Source: Firmicutes bacterium UBA2058
GTDB lineage: Bacteria > Bacillota > Clostridia > Tissierellales > Sedimentibacteraceae
Reading direction: 5' to 3'
Length of the DNA: 47,291 nucleotides
NCBI GenBank assembly: GCA_002332905.1
Contig: DDAM01000005.1
Span: 2,072-49,362 of the forward strand
Below the pieces are notes generated by a model. It was not told the origin of the DNA. It worked only from the letters and a program-made list of their open reading frames with translations, and ran no database searches. Below are positions 33,082-41,576 of the stretch, piece by piece (the stretch's first letter is position 1; every line of letters begins with the position of its first letter). The translations under genes were made by a program, and so were the position numbers.

Positions 33082-33483
33082 CTATACTCTTCTACGTTTT
33101 GGTGGTCTACATCCATTGTGTGGTATTGGAGTAACATCTTTTATTAAGCTTACTTCCAAACCAGCAGCTTGCAATGATCTTATTGCAGCTTCACGGCCTG
33201 CTCCGGGTCCCTTAACGTATACTTCTATTGTTTTTAATCCATGTTCCATAGCTCTTTTAGCAGCTTCTTCTGCTACCATTGATGCAGCAAAAGGAGTTGA
33301 CTTTCTTGAGCCTTTAAATCCTAATTGTCCTGAACTTGCCCAAGAAATTGCATTTCCTTGCATATCAGTCAAAGTTACTAATGTATTGTTGAAGGTTGAC
33401 TTAATATGAGCCTGACCTTTTTCAATATTTTTACGTTCTCTTTTTCTAACTCTTGTGTTTTTTTGTTGTTTTTTAGCAGCCAT
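33082..33483 (-). CDS. rpsK: 30S ribosomal protein S11
   Basis: A 133-residue S11 with IKSTFNNTLVTLTDMQGN, the GPGAGREAAIRSLQ motif and the basic C-terminus NGCRPPKRRRV. It lies on the small-subunit platform near the mRNA exit. It sits 12 bases after rpsM with a GGAGG site. Confidence 0.98.
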   Translation of the reverse strand: MAAKKQQKNTRVRKRERKNIEKGQAHIKSTFNNTLVTLTDMQGNAISWASSGQLGFKGSRKSTPFAASMVAEEAAKRAMEHGLKTIEVYVKGPGAGREAAIRSLQAAGLEVSLIKDVTPIPHNGCRPPKRRRV

Positions 33484-33495
33484 TTAAGTCACCTC

Positions 33496-33864
33496 CTATT
33501 TTTTATTTTTCTTTCCTGCAATTTTTTTAGGACCTTTTCTTGTTCTTGAATTATTCTTAGTATTTTGTCCTCTTACAGGTAATCCTTTTTTGTGTCTTAA
33601 GCCTCTGTAACAATTGATTTCTTTTAATCTTTTAATGTTTAAAGAAATCTCTCTTCTTAAGTCACCTTCTACAGGATATTTATCTATTTCTGCTCTTAAT
33701 TTAGCTACTTCATCTTCTGTTAAATCTTTTACTCTAGTATCAGGATTAACTCCTGTAACTTTTAGTATGTGTCTGGAAGTTGGTCTTCCTATACCAAATA
33801 TATAAGTTAAACCTATTTCCACTCTTTTATCTCTTGGTAAATCAACACCAGCAATTCTGGCCAT
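33496..33864 (-). CDS. rpsM: 30S ribosomal protein S13
   Basis: A 122-residue S13 starting MARIAGVDLPRDKRVEIGLT, with the GLRHKKGLPVRGQ motif and a lysine-rich C-terminal tail that reaches the P-site tRNA. It follows rpmJ after an unusually long gap of about 170 bases that holds palindromic repeat copy R6. GTAGGAGG precedes the ATG. Confidence 0.98.
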   Translation of the reverse strand: MARIAGVDLPRDKRVEIGLTYIFGIGRPTSRHILKVTGVNPDTRVKDLTEDEVAKLRAEIDKYPVEGDLRREISLNIKRLKEINCYRGLRHKKGLPVRGQNTKNNSRTRKGPKKIAGKKNKK

Positions 33865-33967
33865 TAAGCGTACACCTCCTACGTTCTGTGTTTACTTTTT
33901 TGTTTTTTGTAGTCTGATATCTTGCGCTCATACTAATAAAATAGTTTTTAAAATTAGTATCATCCTC

Positions 33968-34038
33968 ACAAAGTGAAAAACTCCACTGAAGAATCGGAAC
34001 GATTCTTCCATAGAGAGTGAACTTGTTCACTCTTTTTT
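33968..34038. repeat. palindromic repeat copy R6, between rpmJ and rpsM
   Basis: Modules are GAAGAATC with GATTCTTC (33988-34008) and GAGTGAAC-TT-GTTCACTC (34015-34032), followed on the plus strand by a T-run. The terminator-like side faces the plus strand, opposite to copies R1 and R4, so it should not stop the ribosomal operon. The repeat reaches into the stop codon of rpmJ. Confidence 0.75.
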
Positions 34039-34150
34039 ATCCTTGTTTTTGTTTGTGTTTTGGATTTTCACAAATTACCATTATCTTACCTTTTCTTTTT
34101 ATGATTTTACATTTTTCACAAATTGGTTTTACTGATGGTCTTACTTTCAT
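34037..34150 (-). CDS. rpmJ: 50S ribosomal protein L36
   Basis: A 37-residue protein, MKVRPSVKPICEKCKIIKRK at the start, ending ICENPKHKQKQG. The zinc ligands (CEKC, a later Cys and His) are present, so this is the zinc-containing form. It follows infA by 15 bases, with GGAGG upstream, and precedes rpsM, the standard order. Confidence 0.97.
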   Translation of the reverse strand: MKVRPSVKPICEKCKIIKRKGKIMVICENPKHKQKQG

Positions 34151-34165
34151 TGTAATACCTCCTTA

Positions 34166-34384
34166 CTACTTTTTCCTCCAAGTTATCCTACCTCGTGATA
34201 AGTCGTAAGGCGACAGTTCAACTGCAACCTCGTCTCCTTCCAGGATCCTTATATAGTTCATTCTCAGCTTACCTGAGATATGCGCTAGTATTTGGTGTCC
34301 ATTTTGAAGTTCGACTTTAAACATCGCATTAGGTAGAGCCTCAAGAACTTTTCCTTCTACTTCTATTACATCCTTTTTGGACAT
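34166..34384 (-). CDS. infA: translation initiation factor IF-1
   Basis: A 72-residue protein from MSKKDVIEVEG, the universal IF-1 length and N-terminus. It is a single OB-fold with HISGKLRMNYIRILEGDEV and the C-terminal YDLSRGRITWR motif. It binds the A site of the 30S subunit during initiation. An in-frame GTG six codons earlier is possible but would give an atypical N-terminus. It lies between the KOW gene and rpmJ. Confidence 0.98.
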   Translation of the reverse strand: MSKKDVIEVEGKVLEALPNAMFKVELQNGHQILAHISGKLRMNYIRILEGDEVAVELSPYDLSRGRITWRKK

Positions 34385-34405
34385 TGATTTCTCAACTCCC
34401 ACTTC

Positions 34406-34690
34406 TTAATGCTTATTCGTTAAGAAAGGCTCTAAGAGCTTTCTTACAGTAGCATCATTGATTTTTTCATTACTTTTTAACATATTAGCAAATTCTTCTA
34501 AAACAGTATTATAGATAACTAAATGCTTTACTTTCTTTTTCTTAGGTGAGCTTAGTTTTCTTAAGTCACCATCTGCTACTAAAACAAAGCTATCATCTAT
34601 AATTTCCACTATTACAAATACTCTGCTTTTATCTCTTCCTGCTTTTGATTTCACAACCTGACCAATTTTTAAATCTGTTGTTGTATCCAT
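34406..34690 (-). CDS. KOW-domain RNA-binding protein (L14e-like)
   Basis: About 94 residues. The N-terminal half is a KOW/SH3-like barrel (KIGQVVKSKAGRDKSRVFVI) that resembles archaeal and eukaryotic L14e/L6e domains. The rest is basic (SSPKKKKVKHL) and then helical. Such genes stand between map and infA in many Firmicutes; a ribosome- or RNA-associated role is presumed but not defined. It is preceded by an unusual leader with competing hairpins. Confidence 0.85.
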   Translation of the reverse strand: MDTTTDLKIGQVVKSKAGRDKSRVFVIVEIIDDSFVLVADGDLRKLSSPKKKKVKHLVIYNTVLEEFANMLKSNEKINDATVRKLLEPFLTNKH

Positions 34691-34711
34691 CAATTCACCT
34701 CATAACATTAT

Positions 34712-34769
34712 GCCCATGCGCCATATTACACTAATCAGCACAAAAAATCTGTGCATGGGCTTGGCGCAT
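34712..34769 (-). promoter_or_regulatory. leader with two mutually exclusive hairpins
   Basis: GCCCATGC (34712-34719) can pair with GCATGGGC (34753-34760), while ATGCGCC (34716-34722) can pair with GGCGCAT (34763-34769); the two pairings share four bases and cannot coexist. A third stem, GCACA/TGTGC, overlaps them. The element fills the map-to-KOW gap, inside a long operon where gaps are usually short. Confidence 0.55.
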
Positions 34770-34799
34770 ATTATTTCTTTATACAATTTCCATTCAGCC

Positions 34800-35549
34800 T
34801 TACAGTACGGTTAATAAATCTGGTTCACCATCTGTTATTGCAATAGTATGCTCATAATGTGCAGATGGTTTACCATCAAGTGTAACTACAGTCCAATCAT
34901 TGCTTAGTATTCTAACATGATATGACCCTGCATTAATCATTGGCTCTATTGCTAGAACCATTCCTTTTTGCAGCCGCGGGCCCTTACCAGGTTGCCCAAA
35001 GTTAGGTATTTGTGGCGCTTCATGCATTTGTTTTCCGACGCCATGCCCTACAAAATCTCTTACAACAGAGAATCCAAAGCTTTCAGCATACTCTTGAACA
35101 GCATGTGATATATCAGATAATCTGTAGCCAACTTTTGCAAATTTAATACCTTTATAAAAGCTCTGTCTAGTAACTTTTATTAACTGCTCATTTTCACTGT
35201 TAATCTGACCAACTGGATATGTTTTTGCACCATCTCCAACATAACCATCGTATACTGTCCCTATGTCTATACTAATGATGTCACCATCTTTTAGCTTTAC
35301 AGATGAAGAAGGAATTCCATGAACAACTTCTTCATTAATAGAGGCACATATAGAGGCAGGAAATCCATTATATCCTTTAAAAGCAGGAATAGCATTGCAA
35401 GATCTTATATACTCTTCAACAATCTCATCAAGTTCTTTTGTAGTAATACCAGATTTAATATGTTTTTTTACTAAATCATGTGCTCCTGCAACTATTCTTC
35501 CAGCCTTCCTCATTATTTCAACTTCTCGCTGCGTTTTAATAATAATCAT
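34800..35549 (-). CDS. map: methionine aminopeptidase, type I
   Basis: A 249-residue aminopeptidase that removes the N-terminal methionine of new proteins. Metal ligands are visible in DIGTVYDGYVGDGA (two Asp), GHGVGKQMHE (His), AIEPMI (Glu) and the C-terminal EHTIAITDGEP (Glu). There is no N-terminal extension. It follows adk by five bases, the usual adk-map-infA order. Confidence 0.97.
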   Translation of the reverse strand: MIIIKTQREVEIMRKAGRIVAGAHDLVKKHIKSGITTKELDEIVEEYIRSCNAIPAFKGYNGFPASICASINEEVVHGIPSSSVKLKDGDIISIDIGTVYDGYVGDGAKTYPVGQINSENEQLIKVTRQSFYKGIKFAKVGYRLSDISHAVQEYAESFGFSVVRDFVGHGVGKQMHEAPQIPNFGQPGKGPRLQKGMVLAIEPMINAGSYHVRILSNDWTVVTLDGKPSAHYEHTIAITDGEPDLLTVL

Positions 35550-35554
35550 ATTAT

Positions 35555-36199
35555 TTAGCCTCTCAAATTTGAAATTATGTCGCTTCCAACCTTATCGATT
35601 GGTTGCTCTCCATTTATATTTAGTATTATACCTTTATTAGTATAGTATTCAATCAATGGTTTTGTTTGTTCTTGATAAACATTAATTCTATTTGCTACAG
35701 TTTCTTCTGTATCATCTTTTCTTTGATACAATTCTCCACCACATTTATCGCAAATATCTTCTTTTTTAGGCTTGTTGTAGATTATATGATATGTTTGACC
35801 GCAGTCCTTACATATTCTTCTGCCAACAGCTCTATCTACCAATAATTTTGAATCTACTTGAATGTTAACAACATAGTCTAGTTTTTGATCCATGTCACCA
35901 AGAACTTTATCTAAAGCATTCGCTTGTTCAATTGTTCTAGGGAATCCATCAAGTAAGAATCCATTTCTACAGTCGTCTTGTAAAAGTCTATCTTTTACAA
36001 TTTCAATAGTTAGCTCGTCAGGTACTAAAGCACCTTTATCTAGGAATTCTTTAACCCTTTTTCCAAGCTCAGTTTCTTCTTTAATATTTTTTCTAAACAT
36101 GTCTCCAGTAGAAACATGTGGAATTTTAAACTCGTTTACTATAGTTTCTGCCTGAGTGCCTTTTCCAGCACCCGGAGGTCCTAATAATATAGCTCTCAT
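35555..36199 (-). CDS. adk: adenylate kinase
   Basis: A 214-residue adenylate kinase with the P-loop GPPGAGKGT, the DGFPRT motif and a lid domain with four cysteines (CKDCGQTYH then CDKCGG), so it is the zinc-lid form common in Gram-positive bacteria. It keeps AMP, ADP and ATP in balance. It follows secY by 31 bases. Confidence 0.98.
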   Translation of the reverse strand: MRAILLGPPGAGKGTQAETIVNEFKIPHVSTGDMFRKNIKEETELGKRVKEFLDKGALVPDELTIEIVKDRLLQDDCRNGFLLDGFPRTIEQANALDKVLGDMDQKLDYVVNIQVDSKLLVDRAVGRRICKDCGQTYHIIYNKPKKEDICDKCGGELYQRKDDTEETVANRINVYQEQTKPLIEYYTNKGIILNINGEQPIDKVGSDIISNLRG

Positions 36200-36230
36200 T
36201 TTATACTTCCTCGATTTTGATTTTTAATTG

Positions 36231-37499
36231 TTATTTTAAAAATCCTTTATAATGTCTCATTAACATATGAGCTTCCATTTGCTTCATAGTTTCTAAAGCA
36301 ACACCTGTAACGATCAATAGTGCAGTACCACCAAAGTTTACCTTTAAGTGCGTAAATGAGAATATTAATGTTGGAATAGACGCTATTATCGCTAATGATA
36401 TAGCTCCAACGATTGTTACTCTATTTAAAACTTTACTTAAATATTCTGCTGTTGGTCTGCCTGGTCTAATACCAGGTATAAATCCACCATTCTCTTTTAA
36501 ATTGTTCGCATATTCAAAAGGATTGAATTGTATTGCAGTATAGAAATAAGTGAAGAATACAATAAATAATATATTCACTATTGAATAAATCCATACTCCA
36601 GGGTTTCCATTTACTGAAAACCACTTTGTCAATCCAGGTGCCCAGCTTGGGAAGAAGAATGCTAATGTTTGTGGTATAGCTAAGAAAGTTGATGCGAATA
36701 TTACTGGCATAACTCCTGCCATAAGCACTTTCATTGGTATGTGTGTACTTTGACCACCATACATTTTTCTACCTACAACTCTTTTTGCATATTGAACAGT
36801 AACTTTTCTTTCAGCTTGTTGTATAGCAATAACACCTACTATTATGAATAATGCAAAAACTAAGAAAATTAAGATTTCCCAAATTTTCACAGTTCCAACT
36901 TGGAACAAGTATATTGAACTACCAATATCACTTGGTATTCTAGATACTATACCAGCAAATATTATTATAGAAATACCATTTCCAATTCCTTTGTCAGTTA
37001 TTTGTTCACCTAACCACATTAAGAATGCAGTACCAGCCGTTAGCACTAAAACTACGATAGAAATTGATAAAAAGCTCTTATTAATTATTGCTTGATTGAA
37101 AAATCCTATGCTATAAGCTAAAGCTTGAATAAGTGCTAATACAACTGTTAAATATCTTGTGTATTGACCCATTTTCTTCTTACCATCTTCACGTTTGAAG
37201 ATTTCTTCAAGCTTTGGAATAGCTATTGCTAATAATTGAAGAATAATCGATGATGTAATGTAAGGATAAATATTAAGCGCAAATATTGTAAAGTCTTTAA
37301 ACGCTCCTCCGGCCATAAGGTCAAAGAAGTCTAATATTCCCGCGTTTGAACCTGAAAACATTTGAGCTACCACTTCGCGGTTTATAAACGGTACTGGAAT
37401 AACAGAACCAAATCTATATACTACTATCATCATAAGAGTAAAAAGTATTCTTTTACGCAAATCAGGTATTTTCCATGCATTCCTCATTGTTTCAAACAA
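36231..37499 (-). CDS. secY: protein translocase subunit SecY
   Basis: A 422-residue membrane protein with ten helices, the pore of the Sec translocon. Typical segments are PYITSSIILQLL, the cytoplasmic C5 loop (GGFIPGIRPGRPTAEYL) contacting SecA and ribosomes, and EAHMLMRHYKGFLK at the end. It starts one base after the rplO stop, showing tight coupling. Confidence 0.98.
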   Translation of the reverse strand: MFETMRNAWKIPDLRKRILFTLMMIVVYRFGSVIPVPFINREVVAQMFSGSNAGILDFFDLMAGGAFKDFTIFALNIYPYITSSIILQLLAIAIPKLEEIFKREDGKKKMGQYTRYLTVVLALIQALAYSIGFFNQAIINKSFLSISIVVLVLTAGTAFLMWLGEQITDKGIGNGISIIIFAGIVSRIPSDIGSSIYLFQVGTVKIWEILIFLVFALFIIVGVIAIQQAERKVTVQYAKRVVGRKMYGGQSTHIPMKVLMAGVMPVIFASTFLAIPQTLAFFFPSWAPGLTKWFSVNGNPGVWIYSIVNILFIVFFTYFYTAIQFNPFEYANNLKENGGFIPGIRPGRPTAEYLSKVLNRVTIVGAISLAIIASIPTLIFSFTHLKVNFGGTALLIVTGVALETMKQMEAHMLMRHYKGFLK

Positions 37500-37940
37500 C
37501 TAGATCACCTCTACTTTTCCACCAGCAGCTTCAATCTTTTCAACTGCAGATTTACTAAATTTATTCGCTTTTACTGTTAGTTTTTTTGTTATTTCACCAT
37601 TTCCTAAAACTTTTACTCCGTCTAGCTGTTTCTTTAGTATACCTGTTTGTTTTAAAAGTTCTGGAGTGATTTCTGCTCCATCTTCAAATCTATTTAAAAC
37701 TTCTACATTTATTTCTGCATACTCAGTTGCAAAAACATTTGTAAATCCTCTTTTTGGAAGTCTTCTGTAAAGAGGCATCTGTCCACCTTCAAAACCTGGT
37801 CTAACACCGCCGCCTGAACGAGATTTTTGTCCATCTTGTCCTCTACCAGCTGTTTTACCTTGTCCTGAAGCAGTACCTCTTCCTAATCTTTTTCTGTCTT
37901 TGTTACTACCAGGATTAGGTCTTAATTCATGAAGTTTCAT
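37500..37940 (-). CDS. rplO: 50S ribosomal protein L15
   Basis: A 146-residue L15 with the glycine- and arginine-rich N-terminal extension (KLHELRPNPGSNKDRKR then GRGTASGQGKTAGRGQ) that enters 23S rRNA. It is the standard rpmD-rplO-secY arrangement, with AGGAGG before the ATG. Confidence 0.98.
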   Translation of the reverse strand: MKLHELRPNPGSNKDRKRLGRGTASGQGKTAGRGQDGQKSRSGGGVRPGFEGGQMPLYRRLPKRGFTNVFATEYAEINVEVLNRFEDGAEITPELLKQTGILKKQLDGVKVLGNGEITKKLTVKANKFSKSAVEKIEAAGGKVEVI

Positions 37941-37961
37941 CTGTACACCTCCTTATAGTTT

Positions 37962-38138
37962 TTATTCTACAACCTCTACCATGTGCTTAACTTTGAAAAT
38001 CATACCTCTTATAGCGGCATTGTCTTCGTGCTCTACAACATGATTAATTTTTCTTAATCCTAAAGCTTTCATTGTAGCTCTTTGAGCCGGTGTTTTACCA
38101 ATTAAGCTTTTTGTTTGTTTTATCTTTATTGTTGCCAT
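37962..38138 (-). CDS. rpmD: 50S ribosomal protein L30
   Basis: A short 58-residue protein beginning MATIKIKQTKSLIGK, with the L30 signature (PAQRATMKALGLRKINHVV). It lies 13 bases after rpsE and 21 before rplO, exactly where rpmD is expected. Confidence 0.96.
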   Translation of the reverse strand: MATIKIKQTKSLIGKTPAQRATMKALGLRKINHVVEHEDNAAIRGMIFKVKHMVEVVE

Positions 38139-38151
38139 TAACGTTCACCTC

Positions 38152-38661
38152 TTAACCTAAAATTTCTTCTACTGATTTCCCTCTAATTTTAGCTACATCT
38201 TCAGGTTTTTTAAGGGATTTTAAGGCTTCCATCGTTGCATTAACCATATTTCTAGGATTGTTTGATCCTAAAGATTTAGTTCTTATGTCCTTAACTCCAG
38301 CAAGCTCTAATACAGCACGAACAGGTCCACCAGCTATAATTCCAGTACCTTGTGATGCAGGTTTAATAAGAACTCTACCAGCGCCAAATTCTCCAACCAT
38401 CTCATGAGGTACGGTTGTATCTTTTAATGGCACTTCTATCATTCTTTTCTTAGCATCTTGGATAGCTTTTCTTATAGCATCTGGTATTTCAATAGCTTTA
38501 GCCATTCCTATACCTACATGGCCGTTCTCATCACCAACAACTACTAAAACGCTAAATCTAAAGTTTCTACCACCTTTAACAACTTTAGTTACACGATTTA
38601 TGCTGATAACTTTTTCTTTAATGTCGTCTATTTGATTTGCATCTATACGTCCACGTTCCAT
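38152..38661 (-). CDS. rpsE: 30S ribosomal protein S5
   Basis: A 169-residue S5 with the double-stranded-RNA-binding-like N-domain (KVVKGGRNFRFSVLVVVGDE) and the C-terminal domain GTGIIAGGPVRAVLELAG. It contributes to decoding accuracy. It lies 15 bases after rplR. Confidence 0.98.
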   Translation of the reverse strand: MERGRIDANQIDDIKEKVISINRVTKVVKGGRNFRFSVLVVVGDENGHVGIGMAKAIEIPDAIRKAIQDAKKRMIEVPLKDTTVPHEMVGEFGAGRVLIKPASQGTGIIAGGPVRAVLELAGVKDIRTKSLGSNNPRNMVNATMEALKSLKKPEDVAKIRGKSVEEILG

Positions 38662-38676
38662 TGCCTTACCTCCTTA

Positions 38677-39045
38677 TTAAAAATCAAGTCCGTTTTCTCT
38701 TGCACCTTCTGCAAGGGATTTTACTCTACCGTGATATAAATATCCGCCTCTATCAAATACTACAGATTTTATACCTTTTTCTTGTGCTCTTTTAGCAACT
38801 TCAGTACCTACAACTTTAGCTGCATCCACCTTAGTTAACTCAGCAACACGTGCTACAATTTCCTTATCTTTTGTTGAAGCTGAAGCAATAGTAGTACCTG
38901 TTACATCATCAATAACTTGAGCATATATATGATTAGAGCTTCTATATACATTTAGTCTTGGTCTCTCAGGAGTTCCTACAATTTTATTTCTAATTTTGTT
39001 GTGCCTGTCAACTCTTTTTTTATTTCTATCTACTTTTTTAAGCAC
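38677..39045 (-). CDS. rplR: 50S ribosomal protein L18
   Basis: A 122-residue L18 with RPRLNVYRSSNHIYAQVIDD and the C-terminal VFDRGGYLYHGRVKSLAEGA motif. It binds 5S rRNA with L5 and has a basic N-terminal tail. It follows rplF by 19 bases. Confidence 0.98.
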   Translation of the reverse strand: MLKKVDRNKKRVDRHNKIRNKIVGTPERPRLNVYRSSNHIYAQVIDDVTGTTIASASTKDKEIVARVAELTKVDAAKVVGTEVAKRAQEKGIKSVVFDRGGYLYHGRVKSLAEGARENGLDF

Positions 39046-39064
39046 TAATACTCACTCCTTTCTG

Positions 39065-39604
39065 TTATTTACCAGTCTTACCAGCTTTACGTCTTACCAC
39101 TTCATTAGAGTATTTAATTCCTTTACCTTTATATGGCTCTGGTCTTCTCCAATCTCTAATTACAGCAGCATAGTTTCCAACTTGTTGTTTATCTATTCCT
39201 CTAACAAATATCTTGTTAGTTCCTTCAACAGCTGTTTCAATACCATTAGGGTCTTCCATTTCAACGGGATGGGAATATCCTAAGTTTAAAACTAATTTTT
39301 TACCTTGCTTCTGTGCTCTATATCCAACACCAACAATTTCAAGTACTTTTTCGTATCCGTCTGTTACGCCTACAATCATATTGTTTAATAAAGTTCTTGT
39401 TAAGCCATGTAATGATCTACTTTCTTTTTCATCATTTGGTCTAGCAACTGTTAAAACACTATCATTCAATTCAATTTTCATTATCTTTGAAAGTTGTTGT
39501 TCTAAAGTACCTTTTGGTCCTTTTACTGTTACAAAGTTATTAGCATCAACCTTAAGTTCAACATTGCTAGGCACGTTTATCGGCTTTAATCCTATTCTTG
39601 ACAT
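39065..39604 (-). CDS. rplF: 50S ribosomal protein L6
   Basis: A 179-residue L6 starting MSRIGLKPINVPSNVEL. It has two repeats of the L6 fold and the C-terminal motif RRPEPYKGKGIKYSNE. It lies near the factor-binding site of the large subunit. It follows rpsH by 50 bases. Confidence 0.98.
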   Translation of the reverse strand: MSRIGLKPINVPSNVELKVDANNFVTVKGPKGTLEQQLSKIMKIELNDSVLTVARPNDEKESRSLHGLTRTLLNNMIVGVTDGYEKVLEIVGVGYRAQKQGKKLVLNLGYSHPVEMEDPNGIETAVEGTNKIFVRGIDKQQVGNYAAVIRDWRRPEPYKGKGIKYSNEVVRRKAGKTGK

Positions 39605-39654
39605 TTGTACAGCACCTCCTTATTTGTTTTGATTAATGCATGAGCATTAATTTA

Positions 39655-40053
39655 TTACCATACGTAGCAGATTACTTCTCCGCCTATACCATTTTTTCTT
39701 GCCTTTTTGTCAGTCATAATTCCTGAAGATGTAGAAATAATTGCTATTCCTAACCCCCCTAAAACTTTTGGAGTTTCATCCTTATGAACAAACACTCTTA
39801 ATCCTGGTTTAGAAATTCTCTTTATACCAGTTATTACTCTTTCTTTGTTATTAGCATACTTTAATTCTACTCTAATAATCCCTTGCTTACCATCATCTAT
39901 TACATCAAAGCCTTTAATGTAGCCTTCTTCTAATAAAATCGTCGCTATCTCTTTTTTGATCTTAGAAGCAGGAATATCTACAAATTCGTGTTTTGCATGA
40001 TTACTGTTTCTAATTCTTGTTAACATATCTGCAATTGGATCTGTCATTACCAT
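39655..40053 (-). CDS. rpsH: 30S ribosomal protein S8
   Basis: A 132-residue S8 with DPIADMLTRIRNSNHAKH at the N-terminus and the C-terminal GIAIISTSSGIMTDKKAR block that binds 16S rRNA helix 21. GGAGG precedes the chosen ATG; another ATG lies two codons later. In many bacteria S8 represses the spc operon. Confidence 0.98.
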   Translation of the reverse strand: MVMTDPIADMLTRIRNSNHAKHEFVDIPASKIKKEIATILLEEGYIKGFDVIDDGKQGIIRVELKYANNKERVITGIKRISKPGLRVFVHKDETPKVLGGLGIAIISTSSGIMTDKKARKNGIGGEVICYVW

Positions 40054-40083
40054 GTAAGTAACCTCCTTCCATTTCTATAATTC

Positions 40084-40269
40084 TTACCAACTAGCTTTCT
40101 TTACTCCTGGTATTTGTCCCTTGTATGCTAGTTCTCTAAAGCATATACGGCAAATTCCGTATTTTCTTAAATAAGCATGAGGTCTTCCGCAAATTTTACA
40201 TCTGCTATACTCTCTTGTCGAAAATCTTTGTTTTCTACTTTGTTTTACTTTTAAAGATGTTTTAGCCAA
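40084..40269 (-). CDS. rpsN: 30S ribosomal protein S14, zinc type
   Basis: A 61-residue S14 with two CxxC pairs (CKICGRPH and CRICF), the short zinc-binding form. It assembles late near the A site. Bacteria with this form may carry a zinc-free paralogue elsewhere, but none is in this window. It lies 15 bases after rplE. Confidence 0.98.
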   Translation of the reverse strand: MAKTSLKVKQSRKQRFSTREYSRCKICGRPHAYLRKYGICRICFRELAYKGQIPGVKKASW

Positions 40270-40284
40270 TTTTCAATCCTCCTC

Positions 40285-40827
40285 TTACTTACTAAAAGGC
40301 ATACCCATTAATTTTAATAGTTCTCTTGCTTCTTCATCTGTGTTAGCAGTTGTTGTTATAATTATGTCCATACCTCTTAATTTATCTATTTTATCATAGT
40401 TAATTTCAGGGAAAATTAGTTGTTCTTTAATACCTAAAGCATAATTTCCTCTTCCATCAAATGAAGTTTTTGATACTCCTCTGAAGTCTCTAACTCTTGG
40501 CAGTGATATATTTACTAACTTATCGAAGAATTCATACATTCTGTTTCCTCTAAGTGTAACTTTACAACCTACAGCCATTCCTTCTCTTATTTTGAAGTTA
40601 GATACAGATTTTCTCGCTTTTGTTGTAACTGGTTTTTGACCTGCAATCAATGTCATTTCTTCTAGAGCTGCCTCTAAGAATTTTTGATTATCTTTTGCTT
40701 CGCCAACTCCCATATTTATAGTTATTTTTTCTAATTTTGGTGCCTGCATTACACTTTCATATTGAAATTTTTCAACAAGTGCTGGCACTACATTATTTTT
40801 ATATGTTTCAAGTAATCTTGAAGCCAT
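40285..40827 (-). CDS. rplE: 50S ribosomal protein L5
   Basis: A 180-residue L5 with KLEKITINMGVGEAKDN and the central FDGRGNYALGIKEQLIFPEI motif. It binds 5S rRNA and touches P-site tRNA. It follows rplX by 23 bases. Confidence 0.98.
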   Translation of the reverse strand: MASRLLETYKNNVVPALVEKFQYESVMQAPKLEKITINMGVGEAKDNQKFLEAALEEMTLIAGQKPVTTKARKSVSNFKIREGMAVGCKVTLRGNRMYEFFDKLVNISLPRVRDFRGVSKTSFDGRGNYALGIKEQLIFPEINYDKIDKLRGMDIIITTTANTDEEARELLKLMGMPFSK

Positions 40828-40850
40828 CTACATGTACCTCCCTTCGAGCA

Positions 40851-41162
40851 TTATTCGAACATTTCGCCACATTTTTTACATACTCTTACTTTATTACCGT
40901 TATCTAAAACTTTTTTCTCTGTTCTTACGCCTTGTTTGCATTTACCACAGTAAATCATAACATTTGATACGTTTATAGAGCCTTCTTGGTGTATTATACC
41001 AGCTTGTTGCATTTCTCTAGTTGCTTTTTGGTGTTTTGTAATCATGTTAACACCTTCAACTATAACTCTATTATTTTTAGGAAAACAAGTAAGTACTTTA
41101 CCTGATTTGCCTTTATCTTTACCTGCAATAACTACAACCTTATCGCCTTTTTTAACGTGCAT
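40851..41162 (-). CDS. rplX: 50S ribosomal protein L24
   Basis: About 103 residues from MHVKKGDKVVVIAGKDKGK, the KOW motif of L24, an assembly-initiator protein. I chose the ATG with GGAGG nine bases upstream; an in-frame GTG three codons before it overlaps that site. The C-terminus carries two CxxC pairs (CGKC and CKKC), a zinc ribbon seen in some L24 proteins. Confidence 0.97.
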   Translation of the reverse strand: MHVKKGDKVVVIAGKDKGKSGKVLTCFPKNNRVIVEGVNMITKHQKATREMQQAGIIHQEGSINVSNVMIYCGKCKQGVRTEKKVLDNGNKVRVCKKCGEMFE

Positions 41163-41177
41163 ACTATACACCTCCTA

Positions 41178-41546
41178 TTAAAGTACTTCCGGTGCTAAAG
41201 AGATTACCTTCATAAAGTTTCCATCTCTTAATTCTCTTGTTATAGGTCCAAATATACGAGTACCTATAGGTGTTTTATCATCTTTTATAATTACTGCTGC
41301 GTTTTCATCAAACTTAATGTAAGTTCCATCATTTCTTCTTACACCTTTTGTAGTTCTTACTACTACTGCTTTAACAACATCACCTTTCTTAACAACTCCA
41401 CCAGGTGTTGCCGATTTAACTGCAGCAACTATTATATCTCCAATATTTGCATATCTTCTGCTTGAACCGCCCATTACTCTTATAACAAGTATTTCTTTAG
41501 CTCCTGAATTATCTGCAACTCTTAATCTTGATTCATTTTGTACCAT
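41178..41546 (-). CDS. rplN: 50S ribosomal protein L14
   Basis: A 122-residue L14 starting MVQNESRLRVADNSGAKE, with the GGVVKKGDVVKAVVVRT block and the usual C-terminus ISLAPEVL. It lies at the subunit interface, where it also binds the silencing factor RsfS. Confidence 0.98.
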   Translation of the reverse strand: MVQNESRLRVADNSGAKEILVIRVMGGSSRRYANIGDIIVAAVKSATPGGVVKKGDVVKAVVVRTTKGVRRNDGTYIKFDENAAVIIKDDKTPIGTRIFGPITRELRDGNFMKVISLAPEVL

Positions 41547-41576
41547 TTATTAAACCTCCCTTCAATTGTTGTAGGG

